A program made the translations under genes and the position numbers. Positions 9,295-21,345 of a DNA stretch of 64,000 bases are shown here, in pieces; position 1 is the first letter of the stretch, and each line of letters opens with the position of its first letter. The stretch spans positions 161,315,434 to 161,379,433 of the forward strand of contig CM076854.1 in the NCBI GenBank assembly GCA_039519185.1, in the 5' to 3' direction. Source of the DNA: Astragalus membranaceus. Taxonomy: Eukaryota; Streptophyta; Magnoliopsida; Fabales; Fabaceae. Under the pieces are notes generated by a model. It ran no database searches, had not been told where the DNA came from, and worked only from the letters and a program-made list of their open reading frames with translations.

Positions 9295-10488
9295 TGTTGA
9301 CTCTCTGTCATATGTAATAAGTTGTGCATTTTTAGAACCAAAACTGCAGAGATTTGATTGTAATTCTGTTGATTGCCGGGGAATTAGCTTAGTTTAGATC
9401 AATGTATTAGGATTCATTTTGTAAGCTAATTCTCTCACTCCTGGTGCCAATTGCAATGGAAGACCTTCAAGTTGTCATAGCATCAACTAGCGAACCAGAC
9501 ATTTGCCTAGTGGTGCAATAGGAAGCTGAAGGAGACATTCTGACACTTTTTGCGTCGTGTCGTGACACATTGAAGCATTTTCACAGGAGAACATTCTGAC
9601 TCTTTTCGCGTCGCGACGGGCTCGTGTCGCGACGCGATGGTTTACCGAAGTTAGGGTTTTTATGCCCAGTTTTGCGTTTTTAGAGTGGACTTCGTCTTGG
9701 GAGCGGAACGGAACATTGGAGCAGCTTAGGAGTGCGATTTTGGAAACCTCTCATCACTTGGGAACAAGGATTGAAGGTTCTAATGTCTTACTCTACATTT
9801 ATCTTCTCTCTTGTCTTAGTTTCTACTCCTAGGATGATGTGTAACAAAACTTCTTTGATTAGGAAGAGATGATTCTCCCCAAACCTATCTATTGAACACT
9901 TTGCTATGGTTAATTCAGTTATTTGTTTGATTTATCATATGTCTAGACCTCTATGTTTAATGCTTTATTACTACATATGATAGTTTTAATGATTTAGGGT
10001 TTGTGATCACCATAGGGATATGGGTTTGCATACTTGATATGGGGTTTTAGATCACTTACTTGAGGAGCATAGGAATATGAAATTAAGTTTGTGAATTCTC
10101 TAGTTCCAGGGTTTAAGGCTTTACCTATTGGCATGAATCACCTAAGGAATTAGGGTATCTCAATTAGGTAAAATGGGTTTTGAGGCAAGGGATTCTCCTT
10201 AACCTACTTTAGTGAATTAAATCTGATATCTTGGATAAATAACTTGAAATTAACTGAAGGTTCATATGATAGGTGAGGGGAGAGGATTCGATCCCTAATC
10301 GCTTTTCTTGCTTTATTAAACAACCGTTTTATTTCGCGTTACCAAATTCCAAAATTATTCCAATTTTCTCATCTAAGAATTTATAAATTTGCATTTGTTA
10401 ACAACGCGCAATCCCTGTGGATACGACTGGTACTTACCGTTTTCTCTATTACTTGCAACGTTTCAGTACACTTGTTGAAATTCTAACA
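9295..10488 (+). repeat. 5' LTR of the Athila-like element
   Basis: Starts TGTTGACTCTC and ends TTCTAACA. Compared with the 3' LTR, its CpG-rich palindrome cluster near 9545-9630 has decayed: CGCGTCGCGAC motifs are replaced by TpG/CpA forms and a stretch of roughly 15-20 bp is lost. Elsewhere the two are very similar. Confidence 0.9.
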
Positions 10489-10494
10489 AGTTTT

Positions 10495-10512
10495 TGGCGC
10501 CGTTGCCGGGGA
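10495..10512 (+). other. Primer binding site, tRNA-Asp type
   Basis: TGGCGCCGTTGCCGGGGA, six bases after the LTR end. This is the characteristic Athila site, complementary to the 3' end of tRNA-Asp. Confidence 0.85.
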
Positions 10513-10662
10513 TTGATGATTTCATTGTCAACAAGGCAAAGGAGTTAATTCTTAGATTTTAGTTTTACTTTTTGTTTTTATTTATTTAACTATTTATTTT
10601 TGGTACTCGGTGATTTTTATTGGACTTGTTGACGGTTTGCTTAGTATTTCAAAAATTTGTTT

Positions 10663-12991
10663 ATGCGAGACAAAACTGCGAGAGAATTGTTATTTGACCC
10701 AGAGATTGAAAAGACAGCAAAAGCAAACCGAAAGAAAACAAAGCTAGCTAAGCAACAAGCCCAGAGAGAGTCACAGGTACACAGCTTCAACCTCTGTTCC
10801 GGAAGATTCTTCAACTGAAGAGGCAGAAATGGCTGAGAATCCACCTCCAAGACGCACTCTCGGTGACTTCGGGAGGAGAAATCAGGGCGCTCAAGCATTC
10901 ACTTTCCAACCAGTGGGAGTTACCCAATTTGACATCAAATCTTCTGTGCTCGCTGCCTTAAAATCGGAGCAGTTTTCAGGATCAGATGCAGAAGACCCCA
11001 ACCAACACCTTTTCCAGTTTTATGAGATCTGTGGAATTACACACCCTGAGGGAGTTAATGAAAGTGCCAAGAAATTGCGCCTGTTTCCATTCACACTAAC
11101 AGGCAGGGCAAAGGATTGGTTGAATACTATCCCAGCAGGAACTGTCAACACTTGGAATGAACTTGAGAACAAATTCTTGGAACGATTCTTCCCAATCTCC
11201 AAGTTCATCAAAAAGATGGCAGAAATCTCCAACTTTGTTCAAGGGGATTCTGAGTCCCTATATGATTCCTGGGAAAGATTTAAATTATTGCTAAAACAAT
11301 GTCCAGGGCATGGTATTGATGATTTTCTGCAGCCGCAAACTTTCTGCCATGGGTTGCGACCTCAGACCAGGATGATGTTAGATGCCTCAGCTGGAGGATC
11401 TTTAGGTACTAAAACATGGGAGGAAGCAAAACAGTTGGTAGAGGATATGGCTTCTAATGAGTACAGGATTCAGAATGATCGTGGTGCTGTAGGTAAAAAG
11501 GGTGTGTTGGAGTTGGACTCTAATAGTGCTGTGTTGGCCCAACAAAAGTTAATGTCTATGAAAATTGAAGCTCTTACTAAGCAGTTAACTACAGCTTGCG
11601 AAGTTGGTTCCAAGGCTCAAGCAACCGTTCAAGCAGTGCAAACGGGTGGGTGCAACTATTGTGGTAGAGAAGCCCATGAGGGTGATTGCGCAACTCATGG
11701 AGAAATGGTTGAGCAGGCAAGTTACATGGGAAACTTTGAAAAACAATGTGGGAACCCGTATTCTAACACCTACAATCCTGGGTGGAAGAATCATCCTAAC
11801 TTCTCTTGGAAGAATAATGAGGCCTCGGGTTCAAACCAACAGCAGTCTCAAGCACCTGCTCAACAACAAAAGAACCCTTCTCGTTTGGAAGATGCTTTGA
11901 CACAGTTCATGCAAATGACCAAGAACACTTTCCAAGCCCAAGAACACGCAATGAAAAACATGGTGAAGAATCATGAGGCTTTGATGAATAACTTGGAGGT
12001 TCAGATTGGTCAGTTGTCAAAGCAACTTGCTGAGACATCCAATAGTGGTTTTCCTGCTAGCACTGTTGATAACCCTAAAAATGAGAGTTGCAATGTTATT
12101 TCATTGAGAAGTGGTAGAGAGCTGAACCCTGTTAAAGTGGAAAAACTCAAGCCTGGAGAAAGATGTGGTGAAACTGAGGTGTTGAGGGAGGAGTTGAAAA
12201 ACAAAAATGGAGGAGTCGAAAATGAGTTAAGTGAAAAAAGTGAGGGAATTGTGAAGTCTAACCAAAAAGAAAATTTGTTTAATGAAAAATTGCAGGTTGA
12301 CGAGAAGCCCAAAGAAATTCCTTCATACATGAAGTTTCCATACCCTCAGTTGAGCAAGAAGACCCAGAAGGATGAGCAGTTCTCAAAGTTCATGGATATT
12401 TTCAAACGCCTTCAAATCAACATACCATTTGCTGAAGCTCTTGAGAAGATGCCCATCTATCCCAAGTTCATGAAGCAGCTGTTGACAAAGAAGAGGAAGT
12501 TCAAGGGGGATGAAACAGTGGCCTTAACAGAAGAGTGTAGTGCTATTATTCAAAACAAGCTTCCTCCTAAGTTGAAAGATCCAGGGAGCTTCACCATACC
12601 TTGTGCAATTGGTTATGTTAAAATAGGGAAGGCCCTTTGTGATCTGGGAGCAAGCATTAATCTGATGCCCTTGGCTATGCGGAGAAAACTTGGCGGAGGT
12701 GAGGTTAAGCCAACCAACATGACTTTGCAACTTGCTGACAGATCTATAAGGCATCCTTATGAGGTTGTAGAAGATGTCCTGGTGAAGGTAGACAAATTCC
12801 TCTTCTCAGTGGATTTTGTGATTCTTCAACTTGATGGTGACACTTGTGTCAAGAGTTCCATGGATGGAGACAGTGACATCCCGTTTATTTTGGGAAGACC
12901 TTTCCTTGCTACTAGTAGAGTTGTGATTGATGTGGCAGATGGGACTGTGACACTGAGAGTCCAAGATGAAGCGGTGATCTTTAACGTGTAG
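10663..12991 (+). CDS. Gag-protease of the Athila-like element
   Basis: The long open frame starts at the ATG at 10829 and runs 720 codons to TAG. A conserved basic N-terminal segment begins at the ATG at 10663 in another frame, so a one-base frameshift near 10780 has probably separated the true N-terminus. Retrotransposon gag domain: about residues 40-215 of the long frame (FPFTLTGRAKDWLN, FFPISKF). A reduced Cys cluster (CNYCGREAHEGDC) lies near 275. A coiled coil (about 360-400) and a linker follow. The aspartic protease is at about 590-720, with DLGASINLMP replacing the standard DTG/DSG (usual for this lineage) and ILGRPFLATS near the end. Reverse transcriptase does not follow; the frame stops and noncoding sequence begins. 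Confidence 0.85.
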
Positions 12992-14340
12992 AAACCCTCA
13001 AACCCAAATGAGAAAAAGGAAGAGTGTTACTGTATTGAGGCACCTAATCCCAGTGTCAAAAGCAGAATTCGTCTACACTCACTCCGTGAGGATTCACTGG
13101 TGGTATGGGAAGATCTGAAAGAAGTTAGAGGTAAGCCTGGAGATCAGTTGCTGCATTCCTCTCAAGTATCATCTTGCTGCAAGCTGAAAGGAAAGGATAC
13201 TCAAGGAACATTCAAAGAGGCACCGGAGAAACAGAGTTCTCCACCTGAGCCAATTTGAAGTATCTTCTGAAAACCGTCAAGCTAGTGACGTTAAAGAAGC
13301 GCTGAGTGGGAGGCAACCCATTGTGAGGTAACGAGTCTTTGTTTAAGTTTTATTTTTAAATATTAGTTTAGTTTTTCTTTTCGTCTTTATGTAAAAACTG
13401 GGTTCTTCTAAGGTTGCGTCGCGACGGAGGGGAATTTCAAAAGACAAAAGTTTAGGAAAATGTTTCCGCATCTCATCGCGTCGCGATGAGCCCCCCTCGC
13501 GTTGCGACAGCACAAGAAAAGAAATCAGCACTGTCTGTTTTCGCGTCGCGACCCCCACGGATAGCGTCGCGATGAGGACGAATTTTTCAAATATAACGGT
13601 TACTGCCTCTCATCGTGTTGCGATGAAGGCGTGTCACGTCGCGATGATACGGAATTTTGCCTAAATTGGCCACCAGCGCGCACAAACAGCAACAAAACAT
13701 TTTTTCCCCTCTTGAGCGCAAAACGTCCCCCTCCGCACTAGTTCTTGACCAAATTGGTGCTAAATTCGGACTATTTGGAGCAAATTCTTCCGCGTTTCTC
13801 CATCGTCTTCCAGGTATTTCCATAACTCACCAATTTTTATTTTAATTTGTTGATTCTTGGGGTTCAAAGTTAGAAAAGGGAGGGGCACGAATTTTAGTAA
13901 ATGTGCTAATTAGAACTTGCAAATTACACTCTCCCATTTTGATTGCATGCTTGTTGGTTGTTTCTCTGAATTTGGAAAGGTATAGTTTGGTTTAGGATAG
14001 GAGAAACTTGGTTTTTAGAGTGTAGGAGAGGTGTTTGACAAAATGCCCCAAAAAAAATCACTTTGTAGGCCAAGTGTTTGTTAAAATGTCTCAATGAATT
14101 TCTGCTATGCCAACCAACTGTTTGTGAAAATGCCTGAATTAAAATTTTGGTTGCTAGCCTGTGCTTTAATTGTGTCAATAATCATTGAACCTTAAGGTAG
14201 ATGACTTAGTGCTTCGAAAAGTCTTCATTGGCCATGCTGTTAAAGTCTCTGCTGTGAGTGGGCCCTACACCAAGGATCACCCGAGAACTAACAATTTTGC
14301 TGCTGGAATTTGGTTTTTATTTTATTGCAGGCAATTTTCT
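12992..14340 (+). other. Athila internal noncoding region
   Basis: 12992-13258 stays open without a start codon and looks like a short linker after the protease. Near 13300 comes the sequence GTGGGAGGCAACCCA that usually follows integrase in Athila elements, so pol has been lost between about 13000 and 13290. 13412-13650 holds the CGCGTCGCGAC repeats. From 13650 to 14340 I see no coding region. Confidence 0.6.
13412..13650 (+). repeat. Cluster of CGCGTCGCGAC-like palindromes
   Basis: Seven copies of GCGTCGCGA(C/T) or its TpG-decayed form, at about 13414, 13476, 13497, 13540, 13563, 13612 and 13633, separated by 20-60 bp of unrelated sequence. The same motif occurs in both LTRs (best preserved at 17538-17640). 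Confidence 0.75.
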
Positions 14341-14405
14341 AACAGGTACAATGGTAAAACCAAACAAGGCCGACACTTCAAAAAGGAGGCGGGGAGAGCC
14401 ATCAT

Positions 14406-16213
14406 TTGACTCCGAAAGTCAAATCCCCAAAACATGAGGAGCGCTACCACCAGGTAGTCAAAGGAAAGAAAATCAACCCAGAGCGGGCCTTCAACCTCAG
14501 CATGGGTGAATTCCCGGTCATTAGCTCCACACTTCGGGAGATGGGGTGTAGGGGTGTTCAAAACCGAACCAAACCAATAGAAAACCGCAAACCGAACCAA
14601 ACCAAACCGAAAACCGCAAAAAACTGCTTCTTATTGGTTTAGTTCGGTTCTTTTTTTCATTGCACCGCGCGGTTTGGTTCGGTTCGCGGTTTTGATTATA
14701 GAAACCGAACCAAACCAAACCAAACCGCAAGTAACACTAAGACTTATTGAATTACAACCTTTCTTACTAACTTACTAGCCCAAATGCAACTAAAACCCAA
14801 CTCTCACTCACTTACTAGCCCAAATACAATTAATTCTTTGACTCACTTACAAACAATCTATATTGTTATGCTATATTTAAAAATTACAATAAAATATTTA
14901 ATTCAAATTCTTTTAATCATTGTCTTAACTATCTTAAAAGAATTAAAAGATCGTAATTTATATACTACATATATTTGAGTAGACTTTTTCTTAAAGATTT
15001 ATGTTAGCCATTTTTTATGTTAGTTAATTTTAACTTCGTTTTAAATTATGTTTTGTCTTGGAAAAAACCGAACCAACCGAACCAGTCCAAACCGCATTAG
15101 TTTGGTTTGGTTTGGTTCAGTTTTATTTTAGGAAGTCAACCGAACCAAACCAAACCGCATGTAGTTTTACCTTGCGGTTCGGTTCACTTTTTATCTCAAA
15201 ACCGAACCAAACCGCACCGCGAACACCCCTAATTGGGGTGGCTTTCTCTCAACGCAATGATCAAACAGGCTAACCAGAGCTTGTTGAGAGAATTCTACTC
15301 CAATGCCTATTGGGAAGAAGAGAAGGACAAGTCCACAACCGTTTTTGTCAGAGGGAAAGAGGTATCATACTCTCTGGAAAGCATTAACACACTTCTTGGA
15401 CTACCTGAGTCCTCTCCCTGTGCCATGAAGCTGGCCCTAGCCCATTTCAGGGAAATTGATTATAAAGGAACACTGAGAGAACTGTGCCGTCAGGGAGAAC
15501 AATGGGACAAGTACGTTCCCGGAGGACAGAACTTCCCCAAGCGTTTCAACAACATGGCACTGAAGCCGATTCCTAAGGCTTGGAATTCATTCTTCAACCA
15601 AACCATAGTGTCATGTTCTAACTCCTCCGATGTGAAAGTAAAAGTGGCCATGGGGATATTGGCCATCATGAGAGGAAACGGGTTGAACCTGGGGAGCATC
15701 ATCTCCAATAGCATTGCAGAAATAGTTAAGTATCCCAGAGCGAGATTGGGGCACGCTTCAGTGATCCATGCCCTATGCAAGCAGCAAGGCTGCCCTGAGT
15801 TCCCCGATGACCTGCTTATTGACCCCAGGGAACCCATTACAGCATCGTGGATTCTGAAGCAACCTGAAGGGCCGATGGACGGGGAAGTACCACCACAGAC
15901 ATCATTTCCACCTCCACTGCAGCCAGCAGGCCCATCTTACCGGCAGCAGTTTCAGAGCGACCCCTCATTCCAATACGACCTCCTGATGGCCAACTGGTGT
16001 GGGTCTTCGATGTTACTACAGTAGCAGAACGTGGATATCTCCCACCTTGCATCAGCCCGAGTTCACCATGCTGCCCAGGAGTACATGGCTGAGAACAGAG
16101 CTGCTGGCACTGCAGGACCATCATCTTCAGCCCCAGCAGAGGAGGAGCCAGATGCACAGGACCCATTATTGTCAAAGGATGAGTTCATTGAGCGCCACAT
16201 TTCTTTTCAGTGA
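14406..16213 (+). pseudogene. 'Putative plant transposon protein' ORF of the Athila element, split by a MITE
   Basis: The coding sequence lies in two blocks, 14406-14548 and 15241-16213, separated by the hAT-like MITE. The blocks join in frame when the MITE and one copy of its target duplication are ignored. Recognisable parts: a basic N-terminus, the REFYSNAYW segment that opens the domain, SLESINTLLGLP, and further on MGILAIMRGNGLNLG. A proline-rich tail follows. An in-frame TAG at 16022-16024 cuts off the last 63 codons. A start codon for the first block is not certain: an ATG at 14351 is in another frame, which implies a frameshift. ORFs with this domain are frequent in plant Athila/Calypso elements in the place of an env-like gene. 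Function is unknown. Confidence 0.7.
14549..15232. mobile_element. hAT-like non-autonomous element, 684 bp
   Basis: Ends TAGGGGTGTTC and GAACACCCCTA are inverted repeats. Flanking ATGGGGTG (14541-14548) and TTGGGGTG (15233-15240) make a 7-of-8 target duplication of hAT length. Both arms have subterminal AACCGAACCAAACC repeats, in both orientations. The middle is AT-rich and noncoding. It interrupts the plant-transposon-protein ORF. Confidence 0.8.
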
Positions 16214-17281
16214 GCAGGAGGACTCACCTTATCATTTACTGCTGTTTCAGACATTATTATTATTATTATTTAGCTTTTATCTTTCTGCACTTTTGGATTT
16301 TATTTTGCATTTTGGTCTGTACTATATTGACACAACTTTTACAGTGATTGTAAGGCACCACGACCGTAACCTTTTAACAGCATCTTCAATGATGATGATT
16401 TGTGGTGTTTGGCTTTATATGTTTTACAGTTTACCTTGTTCACTAGCACGTCAATTTTTATCATCAGGTAGTGTCAGTGGTCAAGACAAAAGTTGAGGAA
16501 GATCGAAATCATCTGTGGGTAGGCCTTCGAGAGTTTCATCTCTACCATCCCAGCCGTGAGGTTTGAGCCCAAATACTTTATCATTGATTGTGTGTATATT
16601 CATTGCTTGCATTATTCTGCAGAACTTGAACTTGTGCTTAACTATCCTGCATGTGACTTACATACACACTGAGGCAATTCTTTTGGCACCCCAGAGCCTT
16701 TCAAACCACCTAATAAGTATTTATCCTTTGTTAGCCCCTTTGAGCCTAATTGTTTATTTCTATTTTTCTCTGCAAATCATATGCCTCGTTGTTTCTTAAC
16801 TTGGAGTTAGGTAGACAAAATTATGAAAGTGGGAAAAATTCTAAGTTAGGGGTTGCTCATGGAATAACAACATTCTAAGTTTGGGGTGGTATACAAGAGA
16901 AGGAACAAATAAAAGAAAAAAAAATATTTATATATATATACATATTCAATATATATATATATATATATACATGATTTCCTTCTCTTGTGGAATGCTTATG
17001 GGAATTGGTGAGTAAGTGTGATTGTTGAATTTGACAAAGAGAGAAGTAGGCCTAACTCCAAGTTGTAACCTACTTATCCAAATACTATCCACCCTTACCT
17101 AAGCTCCGTTACAACCTTTAAAGTCCTCAAATAGTGTGTGTGCATATCATGTGTATTGACTGTATAGAACTTGTTCAAGCCTATGGTTGTGTGAAATGTG
17201 TGACAGCTGAATAAAAAAAATTAGCCACAGCCTGAATTGAATGATTGCTTGAGGACAAGCAAAAATCTAAGTTTGGGGTTG
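16214..17281 (+). other. Athila 3' noncoding region with polypurine-like repeats
   Basis: No ORF. The motif CTAAGTTTGGGG, next to the 3' LTR at about 17269 as the expected polypurine tract, also occurs near 16873 and, as CTAAGTTAGGGG, near 16841. A TA microsatellite lies at about 16926-16970. Confidence 0.65.
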
Positions 17282-18492
17282 TGTTGACTCTCTGTCATAT
17301 GTAATAAGTTGTGCATTTTTAGAACCAAAACTGCAGAGATTTGATTGTAATTCTGTTGATTGCCGGGGAATTAGCTTAGTTTAGATCAATGTATTAGGGT
17401 TCATTTTGTAACCTAATTCTCTCACTCCTGGTGCCAATTGCAATGGAAGACCTTCAAGTTGTCATAGCATCAACTAGCGAACCAGACATTTGCCTAGTGG
17501 TGCAATAGGAAGCTGAAGGAGACATTCTGACACTTTTCGCGTCGCGACCAGGAGGCGTCGCGTCGCGACGCAGCGAAGCCTTTTCACAGGAGAACATTCT
17601 GACTCTTTTCGCGTTGCGACGGGCTCGTGTCGCGACGTGATGGTTTACCGAAGTTAGGGTTTTTATGCCCAGTTTTGTGTTTTTAGAGTGGACTTCGTCT
17701 TGGGAGCGGAACGGAACATTGGAGCAGCTTAGGAGTGCGATTTTGGAGACCTCTCATCACTTGGGAACAAGGGTTGAAGGTTTTAATGTCTTACTCTACA
17801 TTTATCTTCTCTCTTATCTTAGTTTCTACTCCTAGGATGATGTGTAACTAAACTTCTTTGATTAGGGAGAGATGATTCTCCCCAAACCTATCTATTTGAA
17901 CACTTTGCTATGGTTAATTCAGTTATTTGTTTGATTTATCATATGTCTAGACCTCTATGTTTAATGCTTTATTACTACATATGATAGTTTTAATGATTTA
18001 GGGTTTGTGATCACCATAGGGATATGGGTTTGCATACTTGATATGGGGTTTTAGATCACTTACTTGAGGAGCATAGGAATATGAAATTAAGTTTGTGAAT
18101 TCTCTAGTTCTAGGGTTTAAGGCTTTACCTATTGGCATGAATCACCTAAGGAATTAGGGTATCTCAATTAGGTAAAAGGGGTTTTGAGACAAGGGATTGT
18201 CCTTAACCTACTTTAGTGAATTGAATCTGATATCTTGGATAAATAACTTGAAATTAACTGAAGGTTCATATGATAGGTGAGGGGAGAGGATTCGATCCCT
18301 AATCGCTTTTCTTGCTTTATTAAACAACCGTTTTATTTCGCGTTACTAAATTCCAAAATTATTCCAATTTTCCCATCTAAGAATTTATAAATTTGCATTT
18401 GTTAACAACGCGCAATCCCTGTGGATACGACCGGTACTTACCGTTTTCTCTATTACTTGCAACGTTTCAGTACACTTGCTAAAATTCTAACA
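17282..18492 (+). repeat. 3' LTR of the Athila-like element
   Basis: Same ends as the 5' LTR. It retains a CpG-rich block at 17538-17640 with four CGCGTCGCGAC-like palindromes, two nearly fused (GCGTCGCGTCGCGACGC). Confidence 0.9.
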
Positions 18493-20990
18493 ATGTCCTA
18501 TCTAGGTTTATTAGTGATGCTTGCAGTAAAGATCTACTTCATGGCATCCATTTGGCAGATTCTACTCCTCTCTCACACTTATTTTTTGCAGATGATGCCA
18601 TTCTTTTTACTAGAGATACTCAGGAAGATGTATATCAACTTATCAATATCCTCAACATCTTCACTAGTGCATCAGGGCAGAAACATAATCTATCAAAGTA
18701 AGGGATCATTTGTGGGGGTAGAGTGCTACCTGAATTTAAAGTTAAAGTCTCTGCTATGACTAATATCCCATTATGGGATTCTCTTGGAAAATACCTAGGC
18801 ATTCCAGCAGAATGGGGTGGATCAAAGATTCAAGGTCTGTCTTGGCTCAAAGAAAAGGTGATTAACAAGCTAGAAGGGTGGAAAGGCAATCTTCTTAATG
18901 CTGCTGGGAATGAGGTCCTTATCAAGGCAGTAATTCAAGCTATTCCCAATTACATAATGGCCATTCTGCAGCTACCAAAGACTTTTTGTGCCTCCCTTAC
19001 CTCTTGTGTTGCTAAGTTTTGATGGCAGTCATCAAACAAGTCAATGGGCATACATTGGAGGAAATTTGAGGAACTGTGTTCTCCTAAAGCTATGGGGGGC
19101 TTGGTTTTAAAGACTTTGCTAAACGGAATAATTCTCTTCTGACTAAGCAGGTCTGGAAATTGATTCAAAATCCAAACTCTGTCTAGGCAGAGACTCTCAA
19201 AGGTATTTATTTCCCCAAAGGTGACTTTTGGAATGCTGGAAGTGGTAGGGGTTCCTCTTGGGTGTGGAAGAGTCTCCTCCATGGGAGGAATTTACTGAAA
19301 CCTGAAGGGCGATGGAATATAGCTACAAGTTGTAGTGTGGATATTACTGATGATAACTGGCTAGCTAATGGAGAAAAGGCAACTATTCTCCCTTCTACTG
19401 ATGCAAGGAAAGCAAATGATCTTATTGATTCCTCTCATAATTGGGATGTGACAAAACTCAAATAATCTCTCCCCTCCCAGTGCTATTGCTGCCCTTCAAA
19501 CACCCATATCATGGTTTGCCCATTCTGACTCTTTCTCTTGGCCTCATACCAAAGATGGTACCTATTCTGTGAAATCAGGTTTTAAGACATTGTTAACCCA
19601 ACATCCTATCCCCTCCTCTATTTGGGATCTAATTTGGTCCTCTCACACACCTGCAAAATTGAAACACTTCCTTTGGAGACCTGGCCATAACTTTCTAACC
19701 ATTGGAGAATCTCTCCACAAAAAAATAATTGCTCATAGTCCCTTGTGCCCTATCTACCATGTTGAGGCAGAAACCCATGAACATCTCTTCTTACTTTTCC
19801 CTTGGACTCAGCCCATTTGGTTTGGACCTCAATTTACTCCCATTGCCTCTAGACTAGGGCTCACTAGTATCCGAAATTGGCTTGTTGACATTTGAAATCA
19901 TCACCTACAGGGTTTTCTACACTCATTGGCACATCTGGAAAGCCAGGAATGACATGACATTTAATGGCAAAACTCCAAATCCTATGGAAACTCTATTTAG
20001 AATCCAAACTCAGTTTAATGAGTTCCTTCTTGCAACTACATACCCCTCCCAATCCTTCTACCATGCGTAACCCTGGTCTATGTGACAGATCTCAACTTTG
20101 GAGACCCCCACGGGCACCATACATCAAAGTGAACTCTGATGTAGCTTCCAAAGAAGCTACGGGCTTCGGTTTTACAGGTATTATATGCACAAATGATAAA
20201 GGGGATGTGCTCACCATGAGTTCGCGTAGAATCTATGCTTCTTCCTCTATGGTTGTAGAGGCCTTAGCTCTTCGTGATGCTGCTTCCTTGGCTCGTACTC
20301 TCAGCTTTCAGTATGTGCTTTTGGAATCTGATAATCAAACTGTAGTTGAAGTTTGCAGAGGAAACACGAAAAGGGGAGAAATTAGTGGGATCATTGAGGA
20401 TATTAATCATATCAGATTAGGATTTCTCATTAGTGGTGTTACCTGGACTCAACGTGACGGAAATACAGCTGCGCACGAAATTGCTCGCATGGCTGGCAGG
20501 CGACATGCTTCATGGTTCCTGGTGCCTTTCTCCTCCAGATGCGATTCGCAGAGCTATTGTGCTGGATTGTCAAGGATTATGGGACTGATTGCATGTTATC
20601 CTCAATTTGGTAAGCTCTGGTGGTCGATCTTGGCTGCGCTAAGGTTTTTGCTGTTTCTGGAACGAATCTTCGCTGTGTGGACTGTTTCTCTCTCTTCCGT
20701 TTTGGGCATTTAACTTTTGTCATTTATTAGTTGTACTCTCTTCAACAACCAGGTCTGGTAGTGACCGGGTCAGTGTAGTTCAGTTTGTTTCTCCCGCTTA
20801 GCCTGAGTCCACATGGTGTGTGGAGCCTGGCCCATTATGATGAATTTGTCCAATCCTCTTGGTTGTAATGGTTTGGGCCTATGCCCATTATCAATGAAAA
20901 TCATTCAACCTTTGACCAAACAAAAAGACACTAATGGGGTGACCAAAAAAAAAGACACTAATGGGGTGTGTCCAGAAATTGCACACCTAA
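18493..20990 (+). pseudogene. LINE fragment C: rest of reverse transcriptase, zinc-binding region, RNase H, 3' end
   Basis: Continues the LINE after the Athila insertion. The reverse transcriptase catalytic motif FFADDAILF lies at about 18583-18609. Next come the maturase-like/thumb part (GKYLGIP at 18787 onward), the zf-RVT region (KHFLW, about 19560-19895) and an RNase H domain (APYIKVNSDVAS at about 20116, with LLESDNQTVVE downstream). Several frameshifts and stops (near 19020, 19095, 19185, 19465) make it non-coding today. The 3' end has AATGAAAATC and a twice-repeated GACACTAATGGGGTG with an A-rich stretch, as expected of a polyadenylated insertion. I could not identify the LINE target duplication. 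Confidence 0.85.
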
Positions 20991-21087
20991 ATTGAGATCT
21001 AATACTACTCAATTGGCAAGATAATCTGTACAAGTATTACACTCTCTATATGTGTGTTGAAAACATGATTTATTCCATGGTTCTAAC

Positions 21088-21345
21088 ACTACAAGAAAAT
21101 CGACGATTTCCGACGGCAAAATCCGTCGGAAACGCAGTGATTTTCGTCGGAAATTGACGTTTCCGACGGACTTTCCGACGGACAAATTTTCGTCGCAAAA
21201 TCGCTCGTCACAAATAGTATCCGACGGATTATTTCGTCGCAAATGTCTCCGTCGCAAAGTCGTCGGAAACCCGTCGCAAATATCCGTGGCAAAGTCGTCG
21301 CAAACGCTGACACATTTTCGTCGCAAATCCGTCGGAAACTTTTAA
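21088..21345. repeat. Left terminal and subterminal repeats of CACTA element 1
   Basis: After the terminal repeat, about fifteen units of TTTCCGACGG, CGTCGGAAA or CGTCGCAAA occur in both orientations within 250 bp. Confidence 0.85.

Larger units (their letters stand above)
9295..18492 (+). mobile_element. Athila-like Ty3/gypsy retrotransposon, non-autonomous
   Basis: Complete insertion of 9,198 bp with 5-bp target duplication ATGTC (9290-9294 and 18493-18497), LTRs of 1,194 and 1,211 bp, and a primer binding site of the Athila type (tRNA-Asp). It encodes gag-protease and a downstream ORF with the 'putative plant transposon protein' domain. There is no reverse transcriptase, RNase H or integrase, so it depends on pol from another copy. 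Its internal region has a 684-bp hAT-like MITE. The insertion split the LINE reverse transcriptase. LTR differences (many C-to-T type changes plus a short deletion in the 5' copy) suggest moderate age. Confidence 0.9.

Noticed and set aside
16999..18500. An independent host gene in the Athila 3' part
   Set aside because: Only short frames in the 3' noncoding region and LTR; the near-identical copy at 9295-10488 shows the latter to be LTR.
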